DNA from: Fen-1118 sp964647025
GTDB lineage: Bacteria > Myxococcota_A > Polyangia > Fen-1088
Direction of reading: 5' to 3'
Length of the DNA: 64,000 nt
Assembly (NCBI GenBank): GCA_964647025.1
Contig: CAZYFU010000010.1
Coordinates: 21,913-85,912, forward strand
In this document: piece after piece, positions 8,380 through 16,691 of the stretch
Layout: each line of letters begins with the position of its first letter
How positions within the stretch are numbered: the stretch's first letter is position 1
The notes under the pieces: model-generated
Seen by the model: only the letters and a program-made list of their open reading frames with translations
Databases searched by the model: none
What the model was told of the DNA's origin: nothing
Position numbers and translations under genes: made by a program

Positions 8380-9249
8380 GTGGAAGGCAAGCCGCTTGCT
8401 CTGGCTGTCCTGCTCACCGGGGCGTTTGTCATCGTCCTCGGGGTTTTGATCCTGCATGCGGCCAGCAACCCGCCGCCGACCCCCAAGCGCCCAGAGCCGC
8501 CGCCACCGCCTTCGGCGATGATCAACTCCGAACAGCGCTTCTCGGTCCTGTACTACAAGGCGCTGATCGAGCAGGATGCCAAGTCCTATGGCATCCAGGC
8601 GCCCCCCTACGAGGACCTGGCCCAGCCGAACGCCTATTTCGACGAGCTGCGCGCCAAGCAGCACCTTCGGGTCAAGGCGCCCGTCGAGACGAGGCATCTG
8701 CGCATCTCGCTCGAGATCAGCAAGCAGACCACCACCATCGAGTCGCACACGCTGACCACCGACCATCTGGTCCTGCGCATCGAAAACCGCACGCCCTTGT
8801 ACTTGGCCTATCGCGTCGAGACCTCGGTTTCCGACAAGGCCAAGTGCGCTCTGAAGGCGAATCTGGCGCATAACGCGATGGCTCTCGAGCCTGAGCAGAC
8901 GGTTTTGCGCACCGAGTGCCTCTATCGTAAGGACGCGCAGATCGAGGTGACCCGCATCGAGGTCATCGAGCTGCCGGCCTTGTCCGCCTTCTATGTGTCA
9001 CGCCTGCCGCCCAACGCCATTTTGCACGACCCTCGCACGTCGGCGGGACACACTCCGACGCAAGGGACCTTGTGCGCGCAGACCTTCTCCTGGCGCGAAA
9101 TCAAGGACGGCATCGACAAAAAAGAGCTGGGATGGCGCGACGTGGTGGACTTTTACGCGCGCCACAACTGCTCGGAGTACTCGTTTTTCCGCTCCTATCG
9201 CTATCGGGGTGACCCAACGGCTCCCTTGCCCGCGCGGTCTCTCGACTGA
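8380..9249 (+). CDS. Membrane-anchored protein of unknown function
   Basis: No family recognised. The 289-residue protein starts with GTG 6 bases after serS. It has one N-terminal transmembrane helix (about residues 6-27, LALAVLLTGAFVIVLGVLIL), a short Pro-rich linker (NPPPTPKRPEPPPPP) and a mainly soluble domain of about 240 residues with four cysteines. The topology suggests an inner-membrane anchor with a periplasmic domain. Being directly behind serS and before an HU gene looks like ordinary chromosomal context and gives no functional clue. Confidence 0.75.
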   Translation: MEGKPLALAVLLTGAFVIVLGVLILHAASNPPPTPKRPEPPPPPSAMINSEQRFSVLYYKALIEQDAKSYGIQAPPYEDLAQPNAYFDELRAKQHLRVKAPVETRHLRISLEISKQTTTIESHTLTTDHLVLRIENRTPLYLAYRVETSVSDKAKCALKANLAHNAMALEPEQTVLRTECLYRKDAQIEVTRIEVIELPALSAFYVSRLPPNAILHDPRTSAGHTPTQGTLCAQTFSWREIKDGIDKKELGWRDVVDFYARHNCSEYSFFRSYRYRGDPTAPLPARSLD

Positions 9250-9284
9250 ATCCTTAATTTTCGATACATTACGAGGACTGACGC

Positions 9285-9635
9285 ATGACCAAGGCTGATC
9301 TCATCGCGGTAGTCGCAGACAAGCTCAAGTTTCCGTGGGCTCGCGCGGAGCTACTGGTCGATCAGATCTTCGCCTGCATGACCAATGCTCTCCAACAAGG
9401 CGAGGGTATCGAGATTCGTGGGTTTGGCAGTTTCACGGTTCGCAGCTACAAGGCCTACGAGGGGCGCAATCCACGCACCGGCGACACCGTTCACGTGCGA
9501 CCGAAGCGTCTGGCGTTCTTCAAGGTCGGCAAGGAGTTGCGCGAGCGTGTGAACCAAGGACGGCTCAGGGCCACCGGCAACGCGCCTGTCGTCGCGCCCG
9601 AGCCCGCGCCCAGCAATCTGCCTCAGTCCGAGTAG
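9285..9635 (+). CDS. HU/IHF-family DNA-binding protein
   Basis: A 116-residue nucleoid protein. The start MTKADLIAVVADKL and the beta-arm region EIRGFGSFTVRSYKAYEGRN followed by PRTG are classic for the HU/IHF family, with the conserved GFGSF, GRNP and P(K/R) intercalating-arm signature (VRPKRLAFFKVGKEL). Sequence around the arm looks closer to IHF-beta than to HU, but the subunit type cannot be decided by eye. A roughly 20-residue Ala/Pro tail extends beyond the usual length. GAGGA before the ATG supports the start. Its last 13 bases overlap the 3' end of the convergent dikinase-like gene. Confidence 0.92.
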   Translation: MTKADLIAVVADKLKFPWARAELLVDQIFACMTNALQQGEGIEIRGFGSFTVRSYKAYEGRNPRTGDTVHVRPKRLAFFKVGKELRERVNQGRLRATGNAPVVAPEPAPSNLPQSE

Positions 9636-11680
9636 CTGGCTGCGAGCCTGACCACGAGGCCTTGGTCGGCGTCGACGAGGACGAGGTCACCGTCCGCGAA
9701 AGTGTCGACGGCACCGGCAGCTCCGATGACGGCTGGAATGCCGCGCTCGCGGGCCTGGGCCGCCACATGGTCGAGCGGGCCGCCGGTCTCGGTGACGATT
9801 GCAGCGGGCGTGACCAAGGGCAGCTCGGTGGGAAGAAGCGTCCGCGCGAGAAGGACGGCGTCTGCGGGCAGGGGCCGGAGCTCACCCGACCGATGCAGCA
9901 CGATCCGACCCATGGCTTGGCCGCCGGTGCCATGTCCGCGAGCTGCCTTGTCGTTGGCATGCGCAGTGGCGGGTGGCGGATTCTTGCGGGCGGTTAGCCA
10001 AGCCGTGCGGCCCGTCGCTGCGAGTGCGACGAGGTCGAGGTCTCGCTCGACGCCAGAGCCGAGGCCGCGCAGAACGGCCAGAGGTGCGAAGAAGACGTCG
10101 CTCTCGTCGGCAACCCGCCCCGCACGTCGGAGGTCGCGCCCCATCGCGAGCAGCGAGCGCCGGATCACGGCCTGTGCCCGCGCGTAGAGCCAGTCGTCTC
10201 CCTCCGACAGCGAGATGGCATCGCGGGCCAAGGGAAGCAGTCCGTGCCACTCTTCTCGCCGGTCGCGAGGCAGCTGCGTGGTCACCTGGGCATTCGCAGC
10301 CTGCCAGTCGAGCGTGCACGCCTCGCATCCTCCACCCCGGTCGAGCAGCAGCGGCGACCGATCCTCGGCATAGGTCGGAGCCGACACGTCCCAGATGGCG
10401 GACTCGTCGCCGAACAGCCGCAGGTACGCGTCCGTGGCCAGGGATCGCTCCGCGTCCGTCTCGGCCAGACGAATGGCGGCGGCATGGCGGCGGCGCTCTT
10501 CGGCCATGGAGGGAACGCCCGCAAGCAGGGCAGGCAGCAGGGGTAGCTGACCTTGCGCGTGGTCGCGGAGGAAGTCCTGCAATCGCCGGCGTGTTCGCTT
10601 GAGCATCGGTTGCAGCACACCGAAGATCCGCTGGTACGCCGATGCGAACAGCGACAACGCCTCCTCCAGCTTCGGCGCTTGCCCAAGCGCCGAGAGCGCT
10701 GTCTCCAAATCCGCTCGGAGCTTTTCGAAGTAGTCGCGGGCAGTGAGCTCGGGCGCGGGCGGGACCTCGCGTTCGTCGCTTGCGTAGAAGAGGTAGCCGC
10801 CCAGAACGCGCTGCCGAATTCCTATGCGGCAATGCTGGTCGACGAATTCGACCAGCCCGGCCTGCGCCGGCGACAAAGGGAGCGGGTTGTGTGCCGCGTC
10901 CCATCGCCATGCCGCCCGGTCTTCTCCCTCGGCGAGGTCTTTCCAGCCGAGCCACTCCACGGAGGGCGGTTTGGACTGGAAGGGCCGCGCCTGCAGGTAG
11001 ACGAGCCCCTGCTCGGACAGCACCCACTCGATTTCCGCGGGGCCAAGGCCGCGGACGAGCTCCTCCAACGCGGCTCGCAACAGGGTGTCCGCCTCGGCCG
11101 GCAAAGCCCCTCGGCGAATCATCACTTCCGGTTCTGCCTGTGCGTCCGGCGCGAAGGCGGCACTACCCTCGGCGAGGCCCGCGACGTAGGCGTGGATCAG
11201 CACCGCGACTGGCGCTTCTCCCGCCTCGTGTCCATGGGCCATGGCATAGGCCGCGGCACCCGGCGAGAGCGCCGAGGCCAGCACCCGACGGATGGCGTGC
11301 CCCACCTCGGCAGCCGGCAAGTCCACGTACGACTCGTACACGCCGGCGGCCAGTGCTCCGGCCATGTCCTCTCGGGCGAAAGACGAGCGAACCGAGAACC
11401 TGTCCGCTCCGACATCTCGCAGACGGGCGTCGAGCTGTGCTGCGAATCCTTCGGGCCAGGGGGCGTACTCGACCTGCTTCCGGTATTGCGCCAGCGCAGC
11501 CCAGGTGGCGTCTCCGAAGGTGGCCGGCAGAGCGATGGTCGGGCAGAGCGTGCGAAACAGCGCGTCCGTGACCGCGAACCCGCGAGGCGTCAGCAAACCC
11601 GCGCCGGCCAAGCGCGCCAGCGACCGGGCTTTTCCACCCAAGCTGGCGTCGGCAGCGGCGAGTGCCGCAAGGTAGGACAT
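9623..11680 (-). CDS. PEP/pyruvate-binding dikinase-like protein (PPDK ATP-grasp + phosphohistidine domain)
   Basis: A 685-residue cytoplasmic-looking protein with no signal peptide. The N-terminal part matches the ATP-grasp nucleotide-binding domain of PEP synthase/pyruvate phosphate dikinase (GGKARSLARL near residue 15; SVRSSFAREDMAGALAAGVY). The C terminus is the swivelling phosphohistidine domain (TETGGPLDHVAAQARERGIP), putting the catalytic His at about residue 638. The C-terminal PEP/pyruvate TIM barrel is absent, so it is not a standard PPDK; rifampin phosphotransferase-like and other phosphotransferases share this two-domain design. The middle 350 residues are not recognised. The substrate is unknown. 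It stands alone, convergent with the HU gene. Confidence 0.75.
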   Translation of the reverse strand: MSYLAALAAADASLGGKARSLARLAGAGLLTPRGFAVTDALFRTLCPTIALPATFGDATWAALAQYRKQVEYAPWPEGFAAQLDARLRDVGADRFSVRSSFAREDMAGALAAGVYESYVDLPAAEVGHAIRRVLASALSPGAAAYAMAHGHEAGEAPVAVLIHAYVAGLAEGSAAFAPDAQAEPEVMIRRGALPAEADTLLRAALEELVRGLGPAEIEWVLSEQGLVYLQARPFQSKPPSVEWLGWKDLAEGEDRAAWRWDAAHNPLPLSPAQAGLVEFVDQHCRIGIRQRVLGGYLFYASDEREVPPAPELTARDYFEKLRADLETALSALGQAPKLEEALSLFASAYQRIFGVLQPMLKRTRRRLQDFLRDHAQGQLPLLPALLAGVPSMAEERRRHAAAIRLAETDAERSLATDAYLRLFGDESAIWDVSAPTYAEDRSPLLLDRGGGCEACTLDWQAANAQVTTQLPRDRREEWHGLLPLARDAISLSEGDDWLYARAQAVIRRSLLAMGRDLRRAGRVADESDVFFAPLAVLRGLGSGVERDLDLVALAATGRTAWLTARKNPPPATAHANDKAARGHGTGGQAMGRIVLHRSGELRPLPADAVLLARTLLPTELPLVTPAAIVTETGGPLDHVAAQARERGIPAVIGAAGAVDTFADGDLVLVDADQGLVVRLAASYSD

Positions 11681-11762
11681 GCCCGCAATCTAGCAGCCCG
11701 GCCGCGGGTTTTCGGCCGATTTGCGATTGCCGCTCCCGCCCTCGGCCCCTATAGTGCGCGGC

Positions 11763-12320
11763 ATGCGCGGTCCGTTGCTGTCAGGAAGTCTCGGCAGCCA
11801 GGCGACCCTCGCCCGGGTCTGCAGCCTGGTGCGGGACCGTTCGCCCGTGGTCGTCCTGTCGACCCTCTGGCTCGCCGAGACCCTCGCCACCGAGATGCCC
11901 ATCCTCGCTTTGGTCGAGGAGGAGAAGCGCGCGGCAGCGTTGCGGAGCCAGAGGAAGGCGCGCAAGACCGGGCTGCCCCTGACCATCGTAATGGCCGCGT
12001 CCGAGCTGCCCCTGGCGTCCGAGTCGGTGGGCGCCGTGCTCGTCGACAGCCTCATCGACATCGAAGAACCGGGAGCTGCGGCTGAGCTGCTCCTCGGTGT
12101 TCTTCCGACGCTGCGGCCGGGCGGAATCGTGGTGTCCCTCGATGCCACCAAGAGCCCCGAGCTGGAAGCGCGCGTGTCGGGCATGTTCTTGGCCGCGAGC
12201 CTCGTGCACATCGCGCAGATGCGACCCCGAGACGGCGCGCTGCTGACCGTGGCGCAGGCACCGCACCCGGCGGTGACGGCGGCGCGACTCCGGCCTGCTT
12301 ACGGCATCATCGAAGAGTAG
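11763..12320 (+). CDS. Methyltransferase-like protein of unknown function
   Basis: A 185-residue protein. ELPLASESVGAVLVDSLIDI followed by LLLGVLPTLRPGGIVVS resembles motifs IV-V of class I SAM-dependent methyltransferases (the usual 'LPF...SFDAV...LRPGG' pattern). However, the N-terminal glycine loop that binds SAM is not evident, and the early part (VVVLSTLWLAETLATEMPIL) only vaguely matches. It may be a degenerate or non-catalytic member. ATG 11763 is used. It lies 26 bases before the next gene on the same strand and 82 bases from the divergent dikinase-like gene, so both may share that promoter region. Confidence 0.55.
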   Translation: MRGPLLSGSLGSQATLARVCSLVRDRSPVVVLSTLWLAETLATEMPILALVEEEKRAAALRSQRKARKTGLPLTIVMAASELPLASESVGAVLVDSLIDIEEPGAAAELLLGVLPTLRPGGIVVSLDATKSPELEARVSGMFLAASLVHIAQMRPRDGALLTVAQAPHPAVTAARLRPAYGIIEE

Positions 12321-12346
12321 TCGGCGGTAGTCGAAGACACGGAGCG

Positions 12347-13777
12347 ATGCGGTCCACGAGGCGTACGACGGTGCGAACAGTTCGCCGATCCCTGCTGGCG
12401 GCGGGCGTGTCCCTGGCCGTGCACGTGGGCCTGGTAGCAGCCGCGGTCGGCGTGAGCACGTGGCGCATGTTCGCCATGGCGCCGCCGATTCGTGTGCAGA
12501 CCATCGCCATCGATCTGGTCAAGGAACTGCCGCTTGGCGCGCCGGCCAGCAAAGAGCCACCCCGGGCGTCCGAGCCGCCACTGCCCGTGCGTAAGCCCAA
12601 GCATCGCGCCGCTGCGGCCAAGAATGGTGTCACGGTGGTCGTGAGCAAAGACGCTGGCGCTCCGGATGCCCAGCCCAGACCCAGCCCGAAGCGAGAGCCG
12701 ATGGACGCCGGCAGCATCGATGGCGGACGCCGTCGGCCCGGCGATCTGCGCAGCAACGGCCCCGAAGGCTCGCGCGTGATCGCTCTCCTGCGTCTCGACC
12801 GCCTGCGCGCCTCTCCGGAGGCGGAGAAGACCACGGCGGCGTTGGACCAACTGCTGATGCTGTTGCCGGATCGGAAGCGATTGATCGAAGGCAGCGGTCT
12901 CGACCTCTACCGCGACTTCGACAGTCTACTCATCGCTACGCCGAATCCCGCGGATCCCTCGGTGACGTTTCTCGCGGCTCGCCATCACCTGGGCGACGCC
13001 TCGATCAAGGGGGGCCTAGACCGTGGCGCCAAGGCCGCGCAGAAGGCCATCCGCTGGCGGACCGTGGACGGGCGGCCGGTGGGAATCCGCCAGCAGCCCA
13101 AGGTGGACCCGGCTTTGTCGAGCTTCGAGCGCGACGACCGTATCCTGGTCTTGCCCGAGCCCAACATGGCCATCATCGCGACGCCCGCTTACGCCGCGCA
13201 GCTGCTGGGTGTGGATCCGGCGAACCCGACGATCAGGGCGAACCTGTACATCGACGGCGGCGTCAGCGACGGCAAACCCCGGCTGCCACAAGCCCCCCCG
13301 CGCGTCGCATGGCGCGAGATCGTCGAACGCATCGACGCGGAGGACACGGCGGTGCCCGAGGACGCGGCGTTCATGATGTCTGCGACCAACGTCTTCGGCC
13401 CGGCACCGTCGAGCCTGGCCGCTCCTGCCACGAAAGGAACCGCTGACGACAAGTCACCGCAAGGCGCAGCTCCCGCGCCGGAAGTCCTGACCCTGGTGGT
13501 GGGCGCGCAGTCGCCCTACATCCAGATTATCGCCGAGTTCAAGACCGAGGCCGACGCGGAGCGCTGGGAACAGGATCTGCCCGGATGGCGCAGGCAGTTG
13601 TTGGTCAATCCGCTGGTGCTCGTGAGTGGTTTCTCACCTTTGATAAGGCGCGCCGAGGTGTCGAGAGATGGGGCCAACCTCGAGCTACGGGTGGATCTCG
13701 CGGTGGAGGAGCTGCAGCGGCTGCTCAATGTGGTGGCCAACCTGACCCGCACGGCGTTCGCGGCCGGGCGGCGGTAG
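12347..13777 (+). CDS. TonB-like N-terminally anchored envelope protein, unknown function
   Basis: A 476-residue protein. A basic N terminus is followed by a single membrane helix (LAAGVSLAVHVGLVAAAVGV), the layout of TonB- and AgmX-type proteins in which the rest lies in the periplasm. A Pro/Lys-rich stretch (residues 55-110) follows, then about 360 residues without a recognised domain. GGAG precedes ATG 12347. Two AgmX/PglI-type lipoproteins lie next door on the other strand, so it could belong to the same envelope machinery (gliding, trafficking or TonB-like energy transfer). This is inference from layout only. Confidence 0.65.
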   Translation: MRSTRRTTVRTVRRSLLAAGVSLAVHVGLVAAAVGVSTWRMFAMAPPIRVQTIAIDLVKELPLGAPASKEPPRASEPPLPVRKPKHRAAAAKNGVTVVVSKDAGAPDAQPRPSPKREPMDAGSIDGGRRRPGDLRSNGPEGSRVIALLRLDRLRASPEAEKTTAALDQLLMLLPDRKRLIEGSGLDLYRDFDSLLIATPNPADPSVTFLAARHHLGDASIKGGLDRGAKAAQKAIRWRTVDGRPVGIRQQPKVDPALSSFERDDRILVLPEPNMAIIATPAYAAQLLGVDPANPTIRANLYIDGGVSDGKPRLPQAPPRVAWREIVERIDAEDTAVPEDAAFMMSATNVFGPAPSSLAAPATKGTADDKSPQGAAPAPEVLTLVVGAQSPYIQIIAEFKTEADAERWEQDLPGWRRQLLVNPLVLVSGFSPLIRRAEVSRDGANLELRVDLAVEELQRLLNVVANLTRTAFAAGRR

Positions 13778-13786
13778 CGCTGCCCT

Positions 13787-14605
13787 TCAGCGGCGCTTCG
13801 AGCGCTTCGTCAGCTTCTGCGTGACGCCGGCAGGACGCTCGAATGCGAGCGTCATCGGGAAGGTCGCGCGTAGCACGACGCTGGAGTGGGACGTGGGCGC
13901 GTCGTTGATCCGAACCTTCCGCATCAGCGCGACCGCGCACACGGCCGCTGTAGGATCCAGCGCGCCCTGGGATGCGAAGCCCACGGAGCCGATGGCTCCC
14001 CCTGGCTCGACGTAGGCGATGACATCCACGTCCGATCCGCCGATCCGGCCGCAGTCCGCGAGGTCCGAGGAAATCTCGTAGAGGTGTCGGGCCATCTCTT
14101 CCCCGTTCCATGGCACCACCGACCGTTCGCCCGTCGAGGTGAAGTTCATGGAGTACTCGAAATCCGTGCTGCGACGGCCCTCGGGCGCGGGAAAGACGAT
14201 CTGCTTGGCTTGCAGCACGAGGCAGCTCTCCACGGGGTAGCTGCCAAGGCCGTTCCTGATCACTTGGACATCCGAGGTCGCGCCGGTCGCCGACACCACG
14301 AAGCGCATGACGATCTCGCCGGACAGATACTTCCGTGCTTCACCGGCGCGGGTGAAGCAGCTGGCCATGGCGCGCTCGTGCGGCCTGATGGCCCGGTCGA
14401 CGGAATGCTCGTCGAGGTATCCGACGGACATCTCCATCCCCATGCTCCTGTCGTCACTGGCGACTTCGCCCGCTGTCCATCCCCTGTGGTTGCCCTTCCT
14501 CGCCTGTTTGCGGGGCGGATCGTCGGGGCGAATCTCGGGTTCGCTCGCGCACCCCAGGGCAACGGTTGCTGCTACACACATCAGCAGTAGAAAATGTCGC
14601 CTCAT
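13787..14605 (-). CDS. Lipoprotein with AgmX/PglI-type C-terminal domain
   Basis: A 272-residue protein. Start at ATG 14605 gives a clean lipoprotein signal (MRRHFLLLMCVAATVALGC, lipid Cys19); longer in-frame starts would bury the signal. Residues about 85-170 fit the TonB-C-like AgmX/PglI repeat common in myxobacteria (GEIVMRFVVSATGATSDVQV, ESCLVLQAKQIVFPAPEG), and residues 180-255 look like a second, weaker copy (DVDVIAYVEPGGAIGSVGF, AVCAVALMRKVRI). Related domains occur in gliding-associated proteins of Myxococcus xanthus, but most copies have no known job. The 3' end lies 9 bases from the convergent upstream gene. Confidence 0.75.
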   Translation of the reverse strand: MRRHFLLLMCVAATVALGCASEPEIRPDDPPRKQARKGNHRGWTAGEVASDDRSMGMEMSVGYLDEHSVDRAIRPHERAMASCFTRAGEARKYLSGEIVMRFVVSATGATSDVQVIRNGLGSYPVESCLVLQAKQIVFPAPEGRRSTDFEYSMNFTSTGERSVVPWNGEEMARHLYEISSDLADCGRIGGSDVDVIAYVEPGGAIGSVGFASQGALDPTAAVCAVALMRKVRINDAPTSHSSVVLRATFPMTLAFERPAGVTQKLTKRSKRR

Positions 14606-14919
14606 CTCTAGTAAGGCATTATACATTTTTTCAACCATAAAACAACCCTCGAGGAGCAACTTCGGGCGGTGATCACGCAGGCTGAGACATGCCCGCTTCG
14701 ACCCACCTCTCTCCTGTAGAGGAGCCTTCGGTCGCCTCGATGGTTAGCTTGAATCTGATGGGCCCGGCGATTTTTTGGGCGTGTGTGTGCGACAATAAAC
14801 ACCTGTGCGGGAAGGGCGACGCACGCAAATCTTTGGCCTCCTGGGCGTCTGACAGCAAAACGCCGAGGACAATCCCACTCGGCGGGATCACCTCGGCGTT
14901 CGCGTAACGGGAAGGGCGA
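14606..14919. other. 314-base intergenic region between two AgmX-type lipoprotein genes
   Basis: No coding sequence can be supported here. It holds a terminator for the upstream minus-strand gene (listed separately), and its remainder must contain the promoter of the downstream minus-strand lipoprotein. It is somewhat AT-richer than flanking coding DNA near 14620-14645 and 14770-14800. Confidence 0.6.
14859..14900 (-). terminator. Branched rho-independent terminator
   Basis: AACGCCGAGG (14859-14868) pairs perfectly with CCTCGGCGTT (14891-14900). On the minus strand the loop contains a second small stem (ATCCC-GCCGAGT-GGGAT) and the outer stem runs into TTTT. It starts 20 bases after the stop codon of the minus-strand lipoprotein gene at 14920-15354. 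Confidence 0.75.
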
Positions 14920-15354
14920 TCAGTACTGGGGCTCGAAGGTGTAGTCGTACTGGACGTCCCCGGGACGATCGAGCTTGGGGAACTCGAAGTCCTTCACGGT
15001 CTGGATCAGGCAGTCCTCGACCTCTTTGTTCTTGAGCGTTCCGCCCATGATCTTCACGTTCTTGGCGGAGCCGTTCGTATTGAGCGAAAGCATGATCTTG
15101 ACCGTGCCTTTGAACTCACGCGTTCGTTTCTCGTTGAGCACGTCTTGGTAGCACTTGCGCGCGGAGGCGTCGCGCTGCTGCAGGACCAAGAAGATGTCGG
15201 CCTGCTTGTCCGGCGGAATGCCACCGGTGTTGATGGTCATCTCTTCACCACCGCGCACGACGACGGGTAGAGGCTTGCCTTCTTCGCCCGTGGTGGCGCA
15301 CGCACCGAGCGCAAAACAGGTTCCCATGGCGAACAAGATCGCGTTCATCCTCAT
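14920..15354 (-). CDS. Small AgmX/PglI-type lipoprotein
   Basis: A 144-residue protein with a lipoprotein signal (MRMNAILFAMGTCFALGAC, lipid Cys19). Nearly all the rest is one AgmX/PglI/TonB-C-like domain (GTVKIMLSLNTNGSAKNVKI, EDCLIQTVKDFEFPKLD) ending in a beta strand YDYTFEPQY. It resembles the repeat in the 13787-14605 gene and probably arose from the same family. Likely outer-membrane anchored in the periplasm. Function unknown. Confidence 0.78.
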   Translation of the reverse strand: MRMNAILFAMGTCFALGACATTGEEGKPLPVVVRGGEEMTINTGGIPPDKQADIFLVLQQRDASARKCYQDVLNEKRTREFKGTVKIMLSLNTNGSAKNVKIMGGTLKNKEVEDCLIQTVKDFEFPKLDRPGDVQYDYTFEPQY

Positions 15355-15399
15355 CGCTTGGCCCTCCGCATAAGGTGGATCGAGAGAAACACAACGGTC

Positions 15400-16539
15400 T
15401 TAGTCCTTTAGCAAATTGGATGCAATGCCCAGTCGCTGCATTTCGGTAGTCCCTTCATAGATTTCGGTGACCTTGGCGTCGCGGAAGTAGCGCTCGACCG
15501 GGAACTCGGCCAGGCAGCCATTGCCACCCAGAATCTGGACTGCGTCGCTCGTAGCTCGGCTTGCCGCTTCGGATGCCAGCAGCTTCGCCATCGAAGCTTG
15601 CGCCCCGCATGCGCTGCCGACGTCGCGGCAATTGGCAGCCCGCCAGGTCAGAAGGCGAGCGGCATCGATCTGTGTGGACATCTCGGCCAACATGAACTGG
15701 ATGGTCTGGTGGTCCGCGATGGCTTGCCCGTCGGTCTTCCGCGACAGTGCGTACTTCGTCGCGCTGTCGAAGGCTGCCCTGGCGATGCCCACGGCCAACG
15801 CCGCGGCGCCGATGCGATTGCCCTCGCTCGCGAATTGCGCGATCTCGCTGCCCTGTCCTTCAGCGCCCAGCAGGGCAGCCTGGGGAACGCTGACGTGATC
15901 GAGCGTCATGGACGCGGCGACGGCGCCGCGTAGGCCGAGCTTGCTGTAGGCGGGGCCGAAGGCGACGCCCGGGGTGTTGGTCGGGACCAAGAAGGCCGAC
16001 AGCGCTTGCTTCCCTTCGGACGTGGTCGCTGCGAACAGCAAAGCGCACTGGGCGGCCGGGCCCGCGGTCACGAAGGTCTTTGCCCCTTCGATGACCCAGC
16101 CGTCGCCTTCGCGGCGCGCCTTCGTGCTCAGGCCCTGCACGGTAGACGACCCGGATGCCTCGCTGAGCGCGAAACAGCCCAGGCTCGCTCCCGTCGCCAA
16201 TGCCGGCAACCAGTGTCGCTTCTGCGCGTCCGATCCGAAACGTCGAATCGGCTCGCACACGAGGAGGTTGTGCATGCTCACGAGGAGCCCGGTGGAAGCG
16301 CAGGCGCTGGCCAGCTCCTCGACGGCGAGAGCACAGGCGAGGTGGTCGCCGCCAGCGCCACCCGATGACGTGGGCGTGGTGATCCCGAGCAGGCCAGCCT
16401 CGGACAAGCGCCTGATAGCTTCCTGCGGGAAGCGCTGCTGGCGATCGGTCTCGGCTGCGCCCGGTGCGATCTCGCGAATGGCGAGGTCTCGCGCTTTGTC
16501 ACGCAGCGCCTTTTGTGCGTCCGTCAAGTCGAAGTCCAC
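15400..16539 (-). CDS. Acyl-CoA dehydrogenase
   Basis: A 379-residue FAD enzyme of fatty acid or branched-chain amino acid beta-oxidation. The usual three-domain family pattern is clear: N-terminal helices (MDFDLTDAQKALRDKARDLA), the flavin-contact strand CFALSEASGSS, and the C-terminal ILGGNGCLAEFPVERYFRDA with catalytic Glu in VTEIYEGTTEMQR. Length is normal. Glu in the EIYEGT position fits short-chain (butyryl-type) dehydrogenases, but the substrate is not assignable by eye. Upstream on the same strand, 152 bases away, is the U32 gene. Confidence 0.93.
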   Translation of the reverse strand: MDFDLTDAQKALRDKARDLAIREIAPGAAETDRQQRFPQEAIRRLSEAGLLGITTPTSSGGAGGDHLACALAVEELASACASTGLLVSMHNLLVCEPIRRFGSDAQKRHWLPALATGASLGCFALSEASGSSTVQGLSTKARREGDGWVIEGAKTFVTAGPAAQCALLFAATTSEGKQALSAFLVPTNTPGVAFGPAYSKLGLRGAVAASMTLDHVSVPQAALLGAEGQGSEIAQFASEGNRIGAAALAVGIARAAFDSATKYALSRKTDGQAIADHQTIQFMLAEMSTQIDAARLLTWRAANCRDVGSACGAQASMAKLLASEAASRATSDAVQILGGNGCLAEFPVERYFRDAKVTEIYEGTTEMQRLGIASNLLKD

Positions 16540-16691
16540 GGTGCTTCTTTACCACTCCCGGCATGGGATTTCGCCGCCCTAACGCGACGAATTTCGATTT
16601 ATGCTGGCGGCGCAGACAGAGCCCTCTCACGCTCAAGGACTTGGCGGCGGCGTATCCCGAAGCGAAGCGCTCGGTGCGCGAGCTGTGGATC

